From the NCBI GenBank assembly GCA_960531495.1, contig OY482860.1, positions 9,553,237-9,617,236 on the forward strand: a stretch of DNA of 64,000 bases, read 5' to 3'. Below are positions 11,290-33,860 of the stretch, in pieces. The number at the start of each line of letters is the position of its first letter. The stretch's first letter is position 1. Both the position numbers and the translations under genes were made by a program. This DNA is from Zeus faber (taxonomy: Eukaryota; Chordata; Actinopteri; Zeiformes; Zeidae). The notes below the pieces were generated by a model, which did not search any database, had not been told where the DNA came from, and worked only from the letters and a program-made list of their open reading frames with translations.

Positions 11290-12160
11290 TACTGCACCAA
11301 AAACCCGGTAACTCCCACTAACATCTGGCATTTGTCACCAGTAGGAAAGAACTAACCCGGGTCATAGTACTGGGTCAAATTATCCTACAATAGACCACGG
11401 TTTTAATCGGCTCCACCTCCAAACAGCTCTGATGTGAACAGGACACCCGGGTCGACCTGCTAATTAATGTCCCTTTACCTGCGTGATGCGACGCTCGTTG
11501 AAATTACGGATGCTGCCGCGAAAATAGACAGGAATATCCGTGTCTCATCCATCATTTCATATCCCATTTTGAATCCAAAATCAGAGGTTATTGACATTTT
11601 TTCCGCATGGGGGACCATGAAATGTTGTGAGTATGAGGATCACATCCACGACTGCCAGTGTTGCATGCTGCCTCTACTGTAATGTTGGGTCATTCGTGAA
11701 CAATCCAATTATTTTGAACGGCTCAAAATGCCTTTTTTCAAGTTTCACAGTTTTATTGTGAACTGCCACGCCCCTTTTCCGGCGTGTCTGTGACGTTGAA
11801 CGTGACGCTCCAGAAAAAACAGCATTTCTTCCTACAATGGGAAATGTGTCAATCGCCTATTTTTTTTGCAGCTCATTTTTGGTGTGAAAATGGTAAAAGA
11901 GACGCTGGTGACTAAGCGATCTCCAGCTCTCATTCAAGGCCTTGATCAGGAAGAGGAGAAATGGGCAAGGAGAGGCACAAATGAGAGTGCAAAAAAAGAA
12001 AAAGTCCAGATACTTTCAACCAGTTAATCTCATCTCATCTCATCTCAGTTAATTACTTAGAAATATTTATAATGATCGTTTTGCGTACAAGTCAATGGAC
12101 GTTCCCTTTCATCAACTTCATTTGTTCTTAACTTTTTTACTTGCAGGTTACAACTCTTTG
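11290..12160 (+). other. Transposon interior: linker remnants and unexplained sequence
   Basis: About 11930-12030 reads on the plus strand as a basic linker ending SRYFQPVNL, which would fit the region between transposase and protease modules. The rest, including GC-rich text with CCCGGGT (11357 and 11446 areas), has no recognisable coding content and may hold a small insertion. Confidence 0.35.
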
Positions 12161-14361
12161 GAAAAGCAAAGCAGGAGGTGGAGGTGGAGGTGGTGGTTGC
12201 TTTGATTCCAGGAAGTGACCGAAGGGCGTCATACATTTTGCACCACTCCGATTTCAACACACTACGTCCACACCAACGGCGGACAGGAGGGGTAAAAGCC
12301 ACAACAACAAATGTTGTCTGTCTATCTAACCTCGTGAAAACGAGCCAGAAAAAATTTAATATGTAATAATATTTAAAAATCTACAATCTCGAGTAACTAC
12401 AGTCTATTTAAGACGTAAATGTTTTCATGACTTTATGTATACAGTATGTAAAATGTATTATTTCCTTTTTAAAAATATTTAACTCTTTTGTCTTGTTTTC
12501 ATTTAGACATTTTTTATTATTTTTGATTTCATCTAAAAAAAAATTATAATGCGACATTCGTTGAAGTTTTTAACATGCTTGTGCTGTCCCAATTTAGACC
12601 ATTGAGTGCTATAGTGGCTGTGCAAACTCGAGGCCTTCGACGAGACGTGTACATCCTGAACCATTACACTGCTGGCATGATAATGGATGGAAAGAGGACA
12701 GACGTACGCCGACAAGGTCTCCCAAAGGTACATGTCAATAAAATTGCGAGAATTATAAATGTGAGGTTAACATGATTCATCGCTACTACAGTCATTTCTG
12801 ATGTTCCGTTGCAGGTCAATTTTGAGGACTACATTGCAGCCATTAGTTGCCTCAATATCAACACTAATCACCGGAGGTTTCTGATAAGGATGTCTATAGA
12901 AATCTCGAGCAAATCATGAATAACTTTACTTTCTAATGTGCTGATCAATATTTACTTCTCCCCAGTATCTTCTCTAAGTGTTTGGCATCGCTCCTGCAGG
13001 TCAAAATGAGAAGCTGGACTCTTATTTCATAGATGAAGAAAATATTACATTTTACAGGCATATCCTAGTCATTAAATGTGTAGTGTAGTGTAGTCACAAT
13101 AAGTAAAGGTGCAACGATTTGTTGTTTAATATTACTCTGTAATGACTTTACTTCATGTAAGAGTCCCACTTGACAATGACACCTTCACTCCTTTATCAGA
13201 TAAGGAACCTCAGGGCAGACGAATACCACAGGTCCCGATACTGATGGGCCTGGAAATCAGGCCGAGAAGCAGATGCAGAGTAGAGACATACAAAGATGCT
13301 GTTGACAAAAAACAACAACCCAGAAATAGGTCAGTGTTCTAAAATAAACAGGGCCAGGAAAGGGTAAGTTCAGGGGCAGGACCTGTAGCGTTGTCATAAA
13401 GCGGCAGAAGCACAGAAATCCACAAGACCAAATACAACATAAGAAGAACTCATAAAAGATAAGCACTGCACACCAATCTGAATAAGTCCAAAATCGCACT
13501 CTGAAACACACTTGTCAGATCGGGACGCCGCTACAAGAGGGCCAAGTACCGGCAGTACAACCCTGATGTAAACCTGAATCTCCAGCATCCCAAGTATTGC
13601 GCTTCTACCAATAGAACCTACAATTAATTTACATTAAATGACACAAATTATGGGAATTTATGGAGTAGCAAGGCTATTGCACTACTTAAACTAAAAATAT
13701 ATTACACACACAACACCCTTAAACATCTTCACCTTCTATTGATAAATAAAATACTGAAATAAGACACAGTAATATAAATATCTTCCAATACATTTCTACA
13801 TTGTTATGTCATCATAAGATAACATCATGTAAAGTGCAATCATTTATGTCCAACTCAAATTGTAATTTTCTTTACATAAATATGCATTTAAATTCAGTCT
13901 TTGATGATGCAAACAACTGTGCAATGGGTATGTCGGACAAAGCGCGTGGAGGAGGACCACAAACAGTTTGGGTAGGTGATTTTGTTATAAACACTACAGT
14001 AGCTATTCGTTAATGTAAAATGTTACCCATTACAATCATGATTTGACAAATCTCTTACAGTCACTATGATCATATTCATCTCTAATACATTTGACATTCA
14101 TCTTCGGTCATTATTATTATGCTCTTGTACTTGTTTTTCCTGACAACACAGGATATCCGCTGTAAACAACATACCATGTGGTGCAAGCAGTGTGTGTGTA
14201 TGTTTATGGTTGGTGTTTTTATCTTTGAGATTGAATGTCACTGTTGTAAAAGATGGTACCACCAACTATGCCTTGGCATGAGTACAAAAATTCAACAAAG
14301 TGAAGAGATCTCACTAGAAGTATTCACTTTGCTGTTAATAAAGTTGGCCATTCTACAATAA
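12160..14361 (+). pseudogene. Ulp1/SENP-like protease and PHD-like finger remnant of the large element
   Basis: Pieces in order on the plus strand. An ASYILHHSDFNTLRPHQ block at about 12220-12275 resembles the start of Ulp1 (C48) protease domains. A block with VYILNHYTAGMIMDGKR and RRQGLPK follows at about 12640-12727. After a consensus intron (GT at 12728, AG at 12814) the frame continues VNFEDYIAAISCLNINTNHRRF; the His of NTNH (12869-12871) sits where the catalytic His would be. Next is FDDANNCAMGM at about 13895-13930. Last is a cysteine-rich finger, IECHCCKRWYHQLCLGM, at about 14229-14280. Stops lie between the pieces and I could not find the catalytic Cys. Naming is moderate-confidence inference. 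Confidence 0.5.
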
Positions 14362-14436
14362 TAATAATTCTATAATAAGGTATGACAACAAATTTTTACA
14401 TTGAATGAAAGTAAAGACATGTTTTTACGTATGTAT

Positions 14437-14438
14437 TA

Positions 14439-14526
<88 letters not shown>
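14437..14526. repeat. (GT)n microsatellite
   Basis: About 44 GT units between the finger remnant and the right inverted-repeat array. Confidence 0.95.
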
Positions 14527-14528
<2 letters not shown>

Positions 14529-14780
14529 TTATATGTATGTGTGACCAGTCTAGGTTCTAGTACCATAGAGACCTAGTTTGGGTTTCCTAAGTCACATGAG
14601 AGAAAAGCTATTGAACTTTGACATTAAAAAAAATCATATATATTGAAACAAGAACTTTTATTTTGAAATTGAAAAGCTGTGCAACGTGTAGGCTAAGTCC
14701 TAGTACTATATCGACCTAGTTTGGGTGTCCTAAGTCACATGAGAGAAAAGCTATTGAACTTTGAAATTCAAACAATCATA

Positions 14781-15232
14781 TTTGCGGCAGACCAAAGGGC
14801 GTGGTTAAGCCGCGGTTGCAGACGGCAGAATGGCTTCCTTCCCCGTGCCGGAAAGTCCCTGGTCAGGCGTCACTTGTGGGAGTCTCTGCCCACAGGTAGG
14901 GGTTGAGGGAGGGAGACGGAGTCGTTCTTGCCGTGGGTTGCCCACATGGCGAGAGTTTTATTATACAAACTGAACAAAAAGGCTCGATGGCCAAAAGGAT
15001 AAATGATAGAGAATAATGAGGTTGGGTGCAGGAGGAATGACGTTCCAGTTTGTCTCCTGGTCGGCTGATCCCCTCTGCAAGACGGACAAACATGAAGAAA
15101 GCTCCCTGCCCCGGATCGAACCAGCCAGCGCCGTGCGCGGGGCAGCTGTGCGGTCACGGGGAAGGAAGCCATGCTGCTGTCTGCAGCTGTGGCTTAACCA
15201 CGCTCCTTGGCGTGTGCCCCCTCGCCACATAT
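14781..15232. mobile_element. Foldback or MITE-like element inserted in the right array
   Basis: The outer arms are inverted copies. Both contain GCGTGGTTAAGCC, GCAGAC and ATGGCTTCCTTCCCCGTG in the same order when one is reverse-complemented, over roughly 55-60 bp. The interior (about 14860-15140) is unrelated. It interrupts one subunit, which resumes after it, so it inserted later than the array formed. Confidence 0.7.
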
Positions 15233-15334
15233 GTAAGAAAAGGAGCTTTTATTTTTAAATTGAAAGGCCGTGCAACATGTAATCTAGGTCTTTGTACCAT
15301 ACATTTCATTTCATTTCATACATTTCATTACACT

Positions 15335-15397
15335 TCACTGCATATATGTATGAAAGTATGTATATGTAAGTGACGAATAAAAATCCTGAATCTTGAA
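15335..15397 (+). repeat. Dispersed repeat end, inverted relative to 7302-7370
   Basis: Ends in GTGACGAATAAAAATCCTGA followed by TCTTGAAT, the same tail family as 7302-7370 and 25440-25535. Confidence 0.6.
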
Positions 15398-15717
15398 TAT
15401 AGACCCGGTTTGGGTGTCCTAAATGACATGACAGAAATGCTATTGAACTTTGAAATTTAAAAAATCATATGTACAAAAACAGGAGCCTTTATTTTGAAAT
15501 TGAAAGGCTGTGCAACGTGTAGTGCAGGTCCTCGTTCTATATAGACCGGGTTGAGGTGTCCTAAGTCACATGGCAGAGAAGCTGTTAAAATGTTTAAAAT
15601 TGGGTCATGTAACTTGTAGACGGTTCCTAATACGCCGTTGAAAAAGCGGCCGACTCTCAGCGCTGCCGCTGTCCGTGAAGCTGCACCTTATTCTGGGGAC
15701 GCGATCAACCGCTCCCG

Positions 15718-16595
15718 ACTGGACTGTTCCACTTTTACCATCGAGAGAGACGAGAGAGTCATTTTGATTTGTTTTCTAATTTTACTGTTCTGCCAACCTG
15801 CAGTGTAATTTGATCTTGTTTTACCTGAACATGTTTCGATCCAATTCTGCCATCTAGTGGTAAATAGGCCCAGTTATCCAACGCAAAATGAGCTGTAGTA
15901 AATAGTTACATCAAGCTCTAAGTAATTTGTTAATAATAGTCTAGATCCCGAGCTGCTTACTTTTCATTTTATTATTTGTTTTTGTTATAGTTGCCTTTCC
16001 ACTTAAACTGATCTCAAGTAAATGATTAGCACGTTCCATTTAAACCAAATTGCGTTCCCTTGCGTACCCATTTATAAAAGGAAGAAAGAAAGAAAGAAAG
16101 AGACTGATACGAAGCGTACACCAACTTCAAACTTCTCTTTTTTTAATCATCTTTTTTTTAATCATTTTCTTTTTTTATATTTTAAGAATATAACTTGTCG
16201 CAAATAATTGTATTGCGTGTACATATTGTGCGTGGGCACTTTTTTGCGATGATATGTTCAGTCCCACAGATATCATAGCCTGTAATATAAAATAACATCA
16301 ATATATAGTATACAAAAATATATATGTATCTTCTTCTCTCGGCAGTGAGAGTGGAGTTTGACGGTTGCCATAGAAACCGACGCCATATTTGGAGGATCAC
16401 TTGCGCAGAGAAAGCGCTCAAAGACACGAAATGAACAAATAAAAATGGAGAAAGGGAAGGGTCGGGGTTGCACACACACATGGATGCAAGATTGTCACCC
16501 AACAAGACTTCCAAGCATCTTTTAACTCGTGCCGACCGACATTCAGCCAAATGCGACGAGTGATCCCCCAAATGTGGCGGTTTGCGCCAGCAATG
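15718..16595. other. Intergenic, no gene recognised
   Basis: AT-rich with a GAAA run at 16080-16100 and T-runs near 16140-16175. Minus-strand frames in 16182-16604 do not resemble known proteins. Confidence 0.4.
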
Positions 16596-16614
16596 TGACG
16601 TCAATCTGACGTCA
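16596..16614. promoter_or_regulatory. Twin palindromic CRE sites
   Basis: Two perfect TGACGTCA octamers at 16596-16603 and 16607-16614, 11 bp apart start to start. They lie in locally GC-rich DNA downstream of the FBXO5 3' end on its strand. TGACGTCA is the CREB/ATF consensus. Whether they act on any gene here is unknown. Confidence 0.5.
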
Positions 16615-16922
16615 GCTTCACGTTCCCCATACCCAGGTTTGACAAATCAAACCTAACTTACATATTCTGAATGGTTGGTACAAGTTGTTTGTGTCCTTGT
16701 AATAATTGTACATTAACCAGGCAGACTTCTTTGTAAATAGTTTTTTTCTGAGAAGGAATGTCAGTTATTAATATATGAAGTTAATGATGCAATGTGTTTA
16801 TATGTTCCCCCTCTTTTGTGTTCAGATGTTCATCCCTCCTTGAGAGTAACTCAATAGTGGCTGATCTCAGAATTTGGTCAACACTGTCATAGTAATGAGC
16901 GCTGAAAGATTAGGCAAAGGGA

Positions 16923-16957
<35 letters not shown>
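16923..16957. repeat. (CA)n microsatellite
   Basis: Short pure CA run ending in an ATAT stretch. Confidence 0.9.
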
Positions 16958-16964
<7 letters not shown>

Positions 16965-17044
16965 GTGTAAAAGTGTAGAATACCATCATTTATGTAGGCC
17001 AGAAACAAAGCAACACAAAAAAAATCTATGGTCATATTTAAGTA

Positions 17045-17050
17045 TTTATT
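17045..17050 (-). terminator. FBXO5: Candidate FBXO5 poly(A) signal
   Basis: AATAAA on the minus strand, about 640 bp beyond the FBXO5 stop. A further TTTATT lies nearby at about 17085. Without transcript data the used site cannot be chosen. Confidence 0.3.
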
Positions 17051-17683
17051 TACATTAGATACAAAAACTCCCCATCCATAAACTTTTATTAAGTCTAATA
17101 ATTTTTTACATTTTTTTTTTTTACATTAATTTACAGATATATACAGACATATATTCAGACAAACAGTTCAGGGGTCCGCTCATAAAATAATAAAAATATA
17201 TATATATAAAAGTCGTTAAAGCATTAATTCAAAAATAGTTTCACGTTTCTGGTTTTTGGAAATATAGGCCATCGCTTACTAACGAAAGCCTCAGATTGTC
17301 ACTTCAGTCTGCCCAACAAATGGTGTTTTCAGTCTCTTTAAAATACTTGTGCAGCTGACTGGCATTTCATCATCTATTTGGAATGTAACCATGCCCTGTG
17401 TGCACTGCAGCGCACGTGGACTTAAGGCTGTTAAAATACAGCTACTAAACCCACAAGAAAAGAGAAGAAAGAGTCGGTTGTTGGGTTTAAAAAATAAAAT
17501 AAAAAGAGTCTTGCGCTCAAATGTAGAATTACATTTCTTCCGCTTTCAAAGAACAACAGTCCTATTGCCTTTGACATGGAAACAATGCGCTGACAGTCTT
17601 GGGCGGCACGCCGCCCAGGATGACAAGTTATTAAAAGTAATTAATACAAAAAAAAAATAATAATAAAGCCTCAACGTGCCAAT

Positions 17684-20936
<3,253 letters not shown>

Positions 20937-20953
20937 GATGGCTGAGACGCAGA

Positions 20954-21785
20954 ACTGCCGACAGAAGGAGGAACAACAGAAAAGTTGTATTAGACCTTAC
21001 ACCAACAATCCAAAATGTTAAAAGTAAGTCATTAAACTGACATCGAAACACTTTGTCACATAAGTCATAAAATGGTGGTGCAGTGAAATGGTTTATATAT
21101 AATAAAAAAAAAAAAAAGCATACGTCATCCATTCAACTAACTTCTAAGGTTTGACACTGGTGTTTGTGTCTTCTCACAATGTTGTATTTTGCAGTGTCGC
21201 CCCAAGCAGGAACAGCGCATCTTCCATCCCTTGTTTTCCCCGCATAGAAAGCTGTCCACGCGTACTGACACCAATCGCTTCCGAAAGCGGACAGGTCGTT
21301 TTGGCGGGGTGCATATTCAAACCCAAACACCTCAAACCGCGGCAAAAAAAAACAACAAAAAAAAAAACGAGGGACTTTCAAAGTCGGTGCAACGTCATGA
21401 CATATTAGGTGACCTGTTAGTTTACTTCGTTAAACGCGGTGAAGAAAACGGTTAAAAGCAAGAGTCGGGCCTAGTTAGGCCTGCCATGATTGCGCGGCAT
21501 ATACACGATGCATATACACTTTGCGTGGCAAAACAAACCCCAACTTTATCAACAACTGTCCTAAATACTTGAGGTTGATAAGGTGCGTTCCGTACTTACA
21601 GGACCAGCAGCGGGAATTCACCCGCTTCTTTCTTAACCCTCCTGTGTGAGCGCGTAGCAAAGCTTCCCACGGCGCCGACACGAAAACGCGTTCAACTAAG
21701 CCCACGAGCCAACACCACCGCAGCGCGTCAAAAGACGGCTTTTTCTTTTTGTCGTTGGCCTTGTTTCCCCCCCCCCCCCCTTACC
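20954..21785 (-). other. FBXO5: FBXO5 first intron (5' UTR)
   Basis: On the minus strand a donor CCGCAG|GTAAGG ends a GC-rich leader exon at 21785, and the acceptor GTCGGCAG lies just before 20954. That is 18 bases upstream of the start codon at 20936-20934. The first exon is therefore probably non-coding, running from about 21900 to 21785. Confidence 0.6.
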
Positions 21786-22050
21786 TGCGGGTTAGGGTGT
21801 TCGGTTAAATACTGTTTCCCTTCCAGAGCCGCCTCCCGTTCCAGACGCTGCGGGCACGGTGAACTCAACTGCTCTCGTACTCCCTGCGAGACCGGGAGCG
21901 CCAGATTCGGAGGCGTTTAAAATCCGTGCCCAAAAGGCGCAAACCAATGAGAGCGCAGCGCGGAGCGACCTTTAAAACGTGAGCCAATGGGCGCCGGAGC
22001 TGGCCACGTCGGCGTGGTGACGTCGCGCGTCCGACGTCTCACTCCCGCTG
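21786..22050 (-). promoter_or_regulatory. FBXO5: FBXO5 leader exon and promoter region
   Basis: GC-rich, CpG-containing DNA. Two CCAAT boxes lie at 21944-21948 and 21984-21988 (40 bp apart, plus-strand orientation), TTTAAA stretches near each, and a TGACGTCG CRE-like site lies near 22019. Paired CCAAT boxes are typical of cell-cycle promoters bound by NF-Y, which fits the job of Emi1. The transcription start is inferred near 21900 and not proven. Confidence 0.55.
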
Positions 22051-24000
22051 ATTTTTCCCTCATAATTTGAAATGATAAGGGATTCAGTCTGGTTAGTTGC
22101 TTTTTATTTTTGTTGTTCTTCCAGTTTTTAGTGAACACAATTACTCTCTATTTCACAATAAACTGGTGATTGAGGGAGACACTGCATTTTTTAAGATCAT
22201 ATTTTTTTTTAAATATGACATCTTTGTTTTTATGACCGCTCATGTTTTAAATTATTTTCCATCGTATTTCATTTTATGCCATTTACCTTTTGCGAAGTTT
22301 CTAAAAAGTCAAATATGAATAAAGCCTTACTAGCTATTCACACACAACGCCACAAAAATCACCATCACCAAAGCAGACTTAACTTAGGTTAAACTTGTGT
22401 CGAAGCGTGTCTTTCGTTCAAACATGTATACTCCTGCATTCATGCTGTCAGTATCATGTTTTTTTTTCAGGAAGTGCCTATGCCTTGGAGTGCAGGGAAA
22501 GACTGCAGTCCAGCTGGTGGACTACTGAAGTGCTTTGAGAGTTTGGAGTCCCCACAGGCACAGGCCAGTATTTCAAGAAACAAACGGGTCCTCATTTACA
22601 TTCCACCCCATATGTGTGGTATGTGTGAATTGGGCTATAATAGTGAAACCTGATATGGCCTACTTGTGTTTGCCAAGTAGGCTTATTTACAAAAGTGAAA
22701 CAGCATTAGAATGCTAATTGGAAAACACAATAAAAATAGGTAGAAAATCCAATAGGTCCGGTCTGTATATGCGTATATACACTGAACAGTGCACATGATG
22801 GGAAAAATGCTTTAATCCCCCTGTATTCTGCAAGGCAACAGTGTGGCATTGAACCAAGATTTCGGTCTCTCTTGTCTGAAAAAAAAGTAAAGACACTGTT
22901 TTCTTGTTTGCTTTCAAAGATATTTACTCACGCATAAGTAAAGGGACTGAAAGTTGGAGTAAGAAGTCAAACAAATATTCAAGTACAAGATCATTTAAGC
23001 CTAGTCTGTGTTTATGTATTGTAACATTTAAATACCAGTGCAACACATCCAACTTAACACAATGCACGCCTTTTATTTAAACAGGGAGCAGCTGACATTG
23101 ATGAAAGTTTCAACCCCACAAAGGAAATAGAAGGAGAGATGTGACCGCATTTAAAACAAAAACATGTTTTCTAATATGTCGTCAAAATGTAACAGAGGAA
23201 AAAGCCCATTACTTGCTTTACTAATATACTCAACTAAGTAATGGCACCTACAATCTACTCAGCAATTTCTTCAAAAGATTACTTAAATATATGTAACTGA
23301 GTACGTGTAGTAACTGTTACTACTACCCTCCTCCGGCGAAATCCGTTGTCAGAACAGTATGTCTGGTTGAAAATAAGTAAAGCCTTACATATAAGGGGAT
23401 CGGAAAACTCATTTCAATGCAGAGTACATACAGGGCCTTTCCACGATGATCCCACAACCAGAAACGACCCACTGAGACAACAGTTCACATGTAAAACAGT
23501 CACAACAGAGGAGGCACAAGAGAGTTTTTTTCCGTTTCCCGTGGGACTTTCCACACGGCAGAAGACAGAACGTAACAGCAGGCTCCAAATGCGCTGTGTC
23601 CCAATAATCCATGGGTTATGGGCCTTCATCGTTTGAGGACATTCACTGGACAAATTATTCCTAAAGGTTTATTTATTATTGGGTTTTTTTATTAATAATG
23701 ACATTAGGGAAGTATAATTACAGATCAGGCTACCTACATACATACGAGCAAGCAGCAGAAGGATATAACTTGGATGTTGACTGATAATTTTGCAGCATGT
23801 ACAGTGATACTTTCATTCTAACACTGTGACGTTTGGGTCAAAATTTTTGTTTCGCCTTTTAATTCTCAATTTGGGATTTGGTATTCCAGACCTGCTGTCC
23901 TATGCGCCATAATTAAAGGGGTGACTGCAGTGGATCGTGATTTTTATTTATTTATTTTATTCTGTTTTATTTTATGTATTAATTTAAAACACTGGACTCT
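22051..24000. other. Intergenic region between FBXO5 and MTRF1L
   Basis: AT-rich spacer between the two divergent genes. Short frames near 22456-22653 and 23346-23653 have no recognisable domains. I see no named repeat. Confidence 0.5.
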
Positions 24001-24394
24001 GGAGGCGGTGGATCCTCACCAGTTGGTCGCGGAAATGCGCCGTCATTGTCTTTCGCGCATGCGCGTCGCCTTCAACATGGCGGCCCCCCTCTAGCAGCTG
24101 CAGGGTGACGAAGAAGCGGACGAAGCAGACACATTCTCGGCGGCCTGCTCGCCCTATGTGGATGAAAGCGACCTTTTAAGCGTCGGTCGTAAGAAACGTC
24201 CGTCGCACGAGGTTAAGCATTTACTTTAACGTCGGAAATGTCACCAAACGAGTACACAGATAGCTCATCCCCTTGTGCGACGAGGTTTACGGAGCCGATC
24301 CTGTCTGGTGTTCTGCCGAACGTCAGTATTTCATTCTAGTTGTAGAGCTATTGCGTTTGGACTCTGGAGATTATCCATACAGATTAGGTTGAAC
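24001..24394 (+). promoter_or_regulatory. MTRF1L: MTRF1L promoter and 5' UTR region
   Basis: CpG-rich relative to its surroundings, with GCGCATGCGCG (an NRF1-like palindrome) near 24055-24065 and an ATGGCGGC YY1-like motif near 24077. Both motif types are common in promoters of nuclear genes for mitochondrial proteins. The start site is not determined. Confidence 0.5.
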
Positions 24395-32842
<8,448 letters not shown>

Positions 32843-33094
32843 GCTATGAATGAGCATACAGACGTCCTGTTTGTCATGGTCACACCTGACTCGCACGCTG
32901 CCTGTCCGCCAGGAATAGAACGGTAGAAAACAGAGCTGAAGGGCTGAGCTGAGTGCGTCATATTTTCACCCGGCAGAATTCTTGGCTGATGATTTGAATC
33001 GGAGTCACCTAACTCCCACCAACAACCAATGAGGAAAGCAGGCTGCTGATATCATTCGGAAGAGGGAAATTATGGGGAAATGTATTTTAGGGGA

Positions 33095-33100
33095 AATAAA
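33095..33100 (+). terminator. MTRF1L: Candidate MTRF1L poly(A) signal
   Basis: AATAAA about 250 bp after the MTRF1L stop, followed by TG/T-rich sequence. Confidence 0.5.
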
Positions 33101-33860
33101 TGTTGATGATTGAATGTTTAAAAAGGGCACTCGTGCAATGGCAGTATCAGAGCAGTTAGGTTTGTTTGATTCCAATTCCTAAACCTGTGTGTGCACATGC
33201 AATATTGTCAATAATGTCATTAATCAGGAGCTTCTGAAATTGTACTTTATTTGTAAGACAACAGAGGTCAGAGGCTGGGTCCATGTTACATTACTTAGTT
33301 ATAAGGAGACGACAAATTGCATTTTTGATCCCTTTTTTTGTTCTTTACAGAATGTTAAATTGCACTTCATTGTTTTGGATCTGTGAGAAAATGTGTGCAC
33401 TTCTGTTTGGAGCTAGGCCTGAATGTAATATGAGTCAATGATATATTTATATCCGTGTTTTTCAACCAGTGTGCCAGCACACTCGTGTGCCATGAAATCT
33501 TTGGGATTCCACTTTAAAATAAACACGCAACAGAAATGACTCGTGTTGCAAGATCGAAATTGCGGGGCTCTAGTAATTTATCGTGTGTGTGTGTGATTTC
33601 GGTTTGCAAATAGCGCCGGCAAGTGTTTGTGATGTTTTCGCGGTTCACGGAACATTTTTATATCACATGTTAAATATGCGATAGATCGATACCTCGTTCA
33701 TCCTGTGAGAGAGAGAGAGAGCATCACGTCGAAGGGAATAGTAAATAATAATACAAATAATAGAAACCCAGAAAAAAATGACAAAAGCGTTCACCCAGAT
33801 ATAAACAATATAGCCCACTTTAAATAATCCATTTGAAATACAGTTTGAACTTTTCTGAGA
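33101..33860. other. MTRF1L-DESI2 intergenic spacer
   Basis: AT-rich with a short GT run near 33584 and a GA run near 33711. No gene seen. Confidence 0.5.

Larger units (their letters stand above)
7541..15717 (+). mobile_element. Decayed large DNA transposon with composite inverted repeats and transposase, Ulp1-like and PHD-like remnants
   Basis: The outer ends are inverted copies: 7543-7660 matches the reverse complement of about 15590-15717 (shared pieces GGTGCAGCTTCACGGACAG and AGGAACCGTCTACAAGTTAC). Just inside each end is an array of related 110-150 bp units in opposite orientation. The interior reads on the plus strand as a broken transposase (9560-10714), then a protease-like and finger-like tail (12160-14361). 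An RTE LINE, two inverted-repeat elements and a dispersed repeat have inserted into it. No target-site duplication is visible. I recall multi-domain proteins of this order in fish genomes, but could not search. The superfamily is unassigned. Confidence 0.65.
14545..15717 (-). repeat. Right terminal inverted repeat with subunit array, twice interrupted
   Basis: At least four degenerate units in reverse orientation to those at 7680-8100 (about 14545-14690, 14691-14780 continued at 15233-15300, 15398-15525 and 15526-15600). The terminal block 15600-15717 follows. The second unit is split by the inverted-repeat element at 14781-15232, and a dispersed repeat sits at 15301-15397. Confidence 0.75.

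Noticed and set aside
16182-16604. 140-codon minus-strand frame near the CRE pair
   Set aside because: No recognisable domain and no splice partner. Its cysteine and histidine spacing does not fit a zinc finger.
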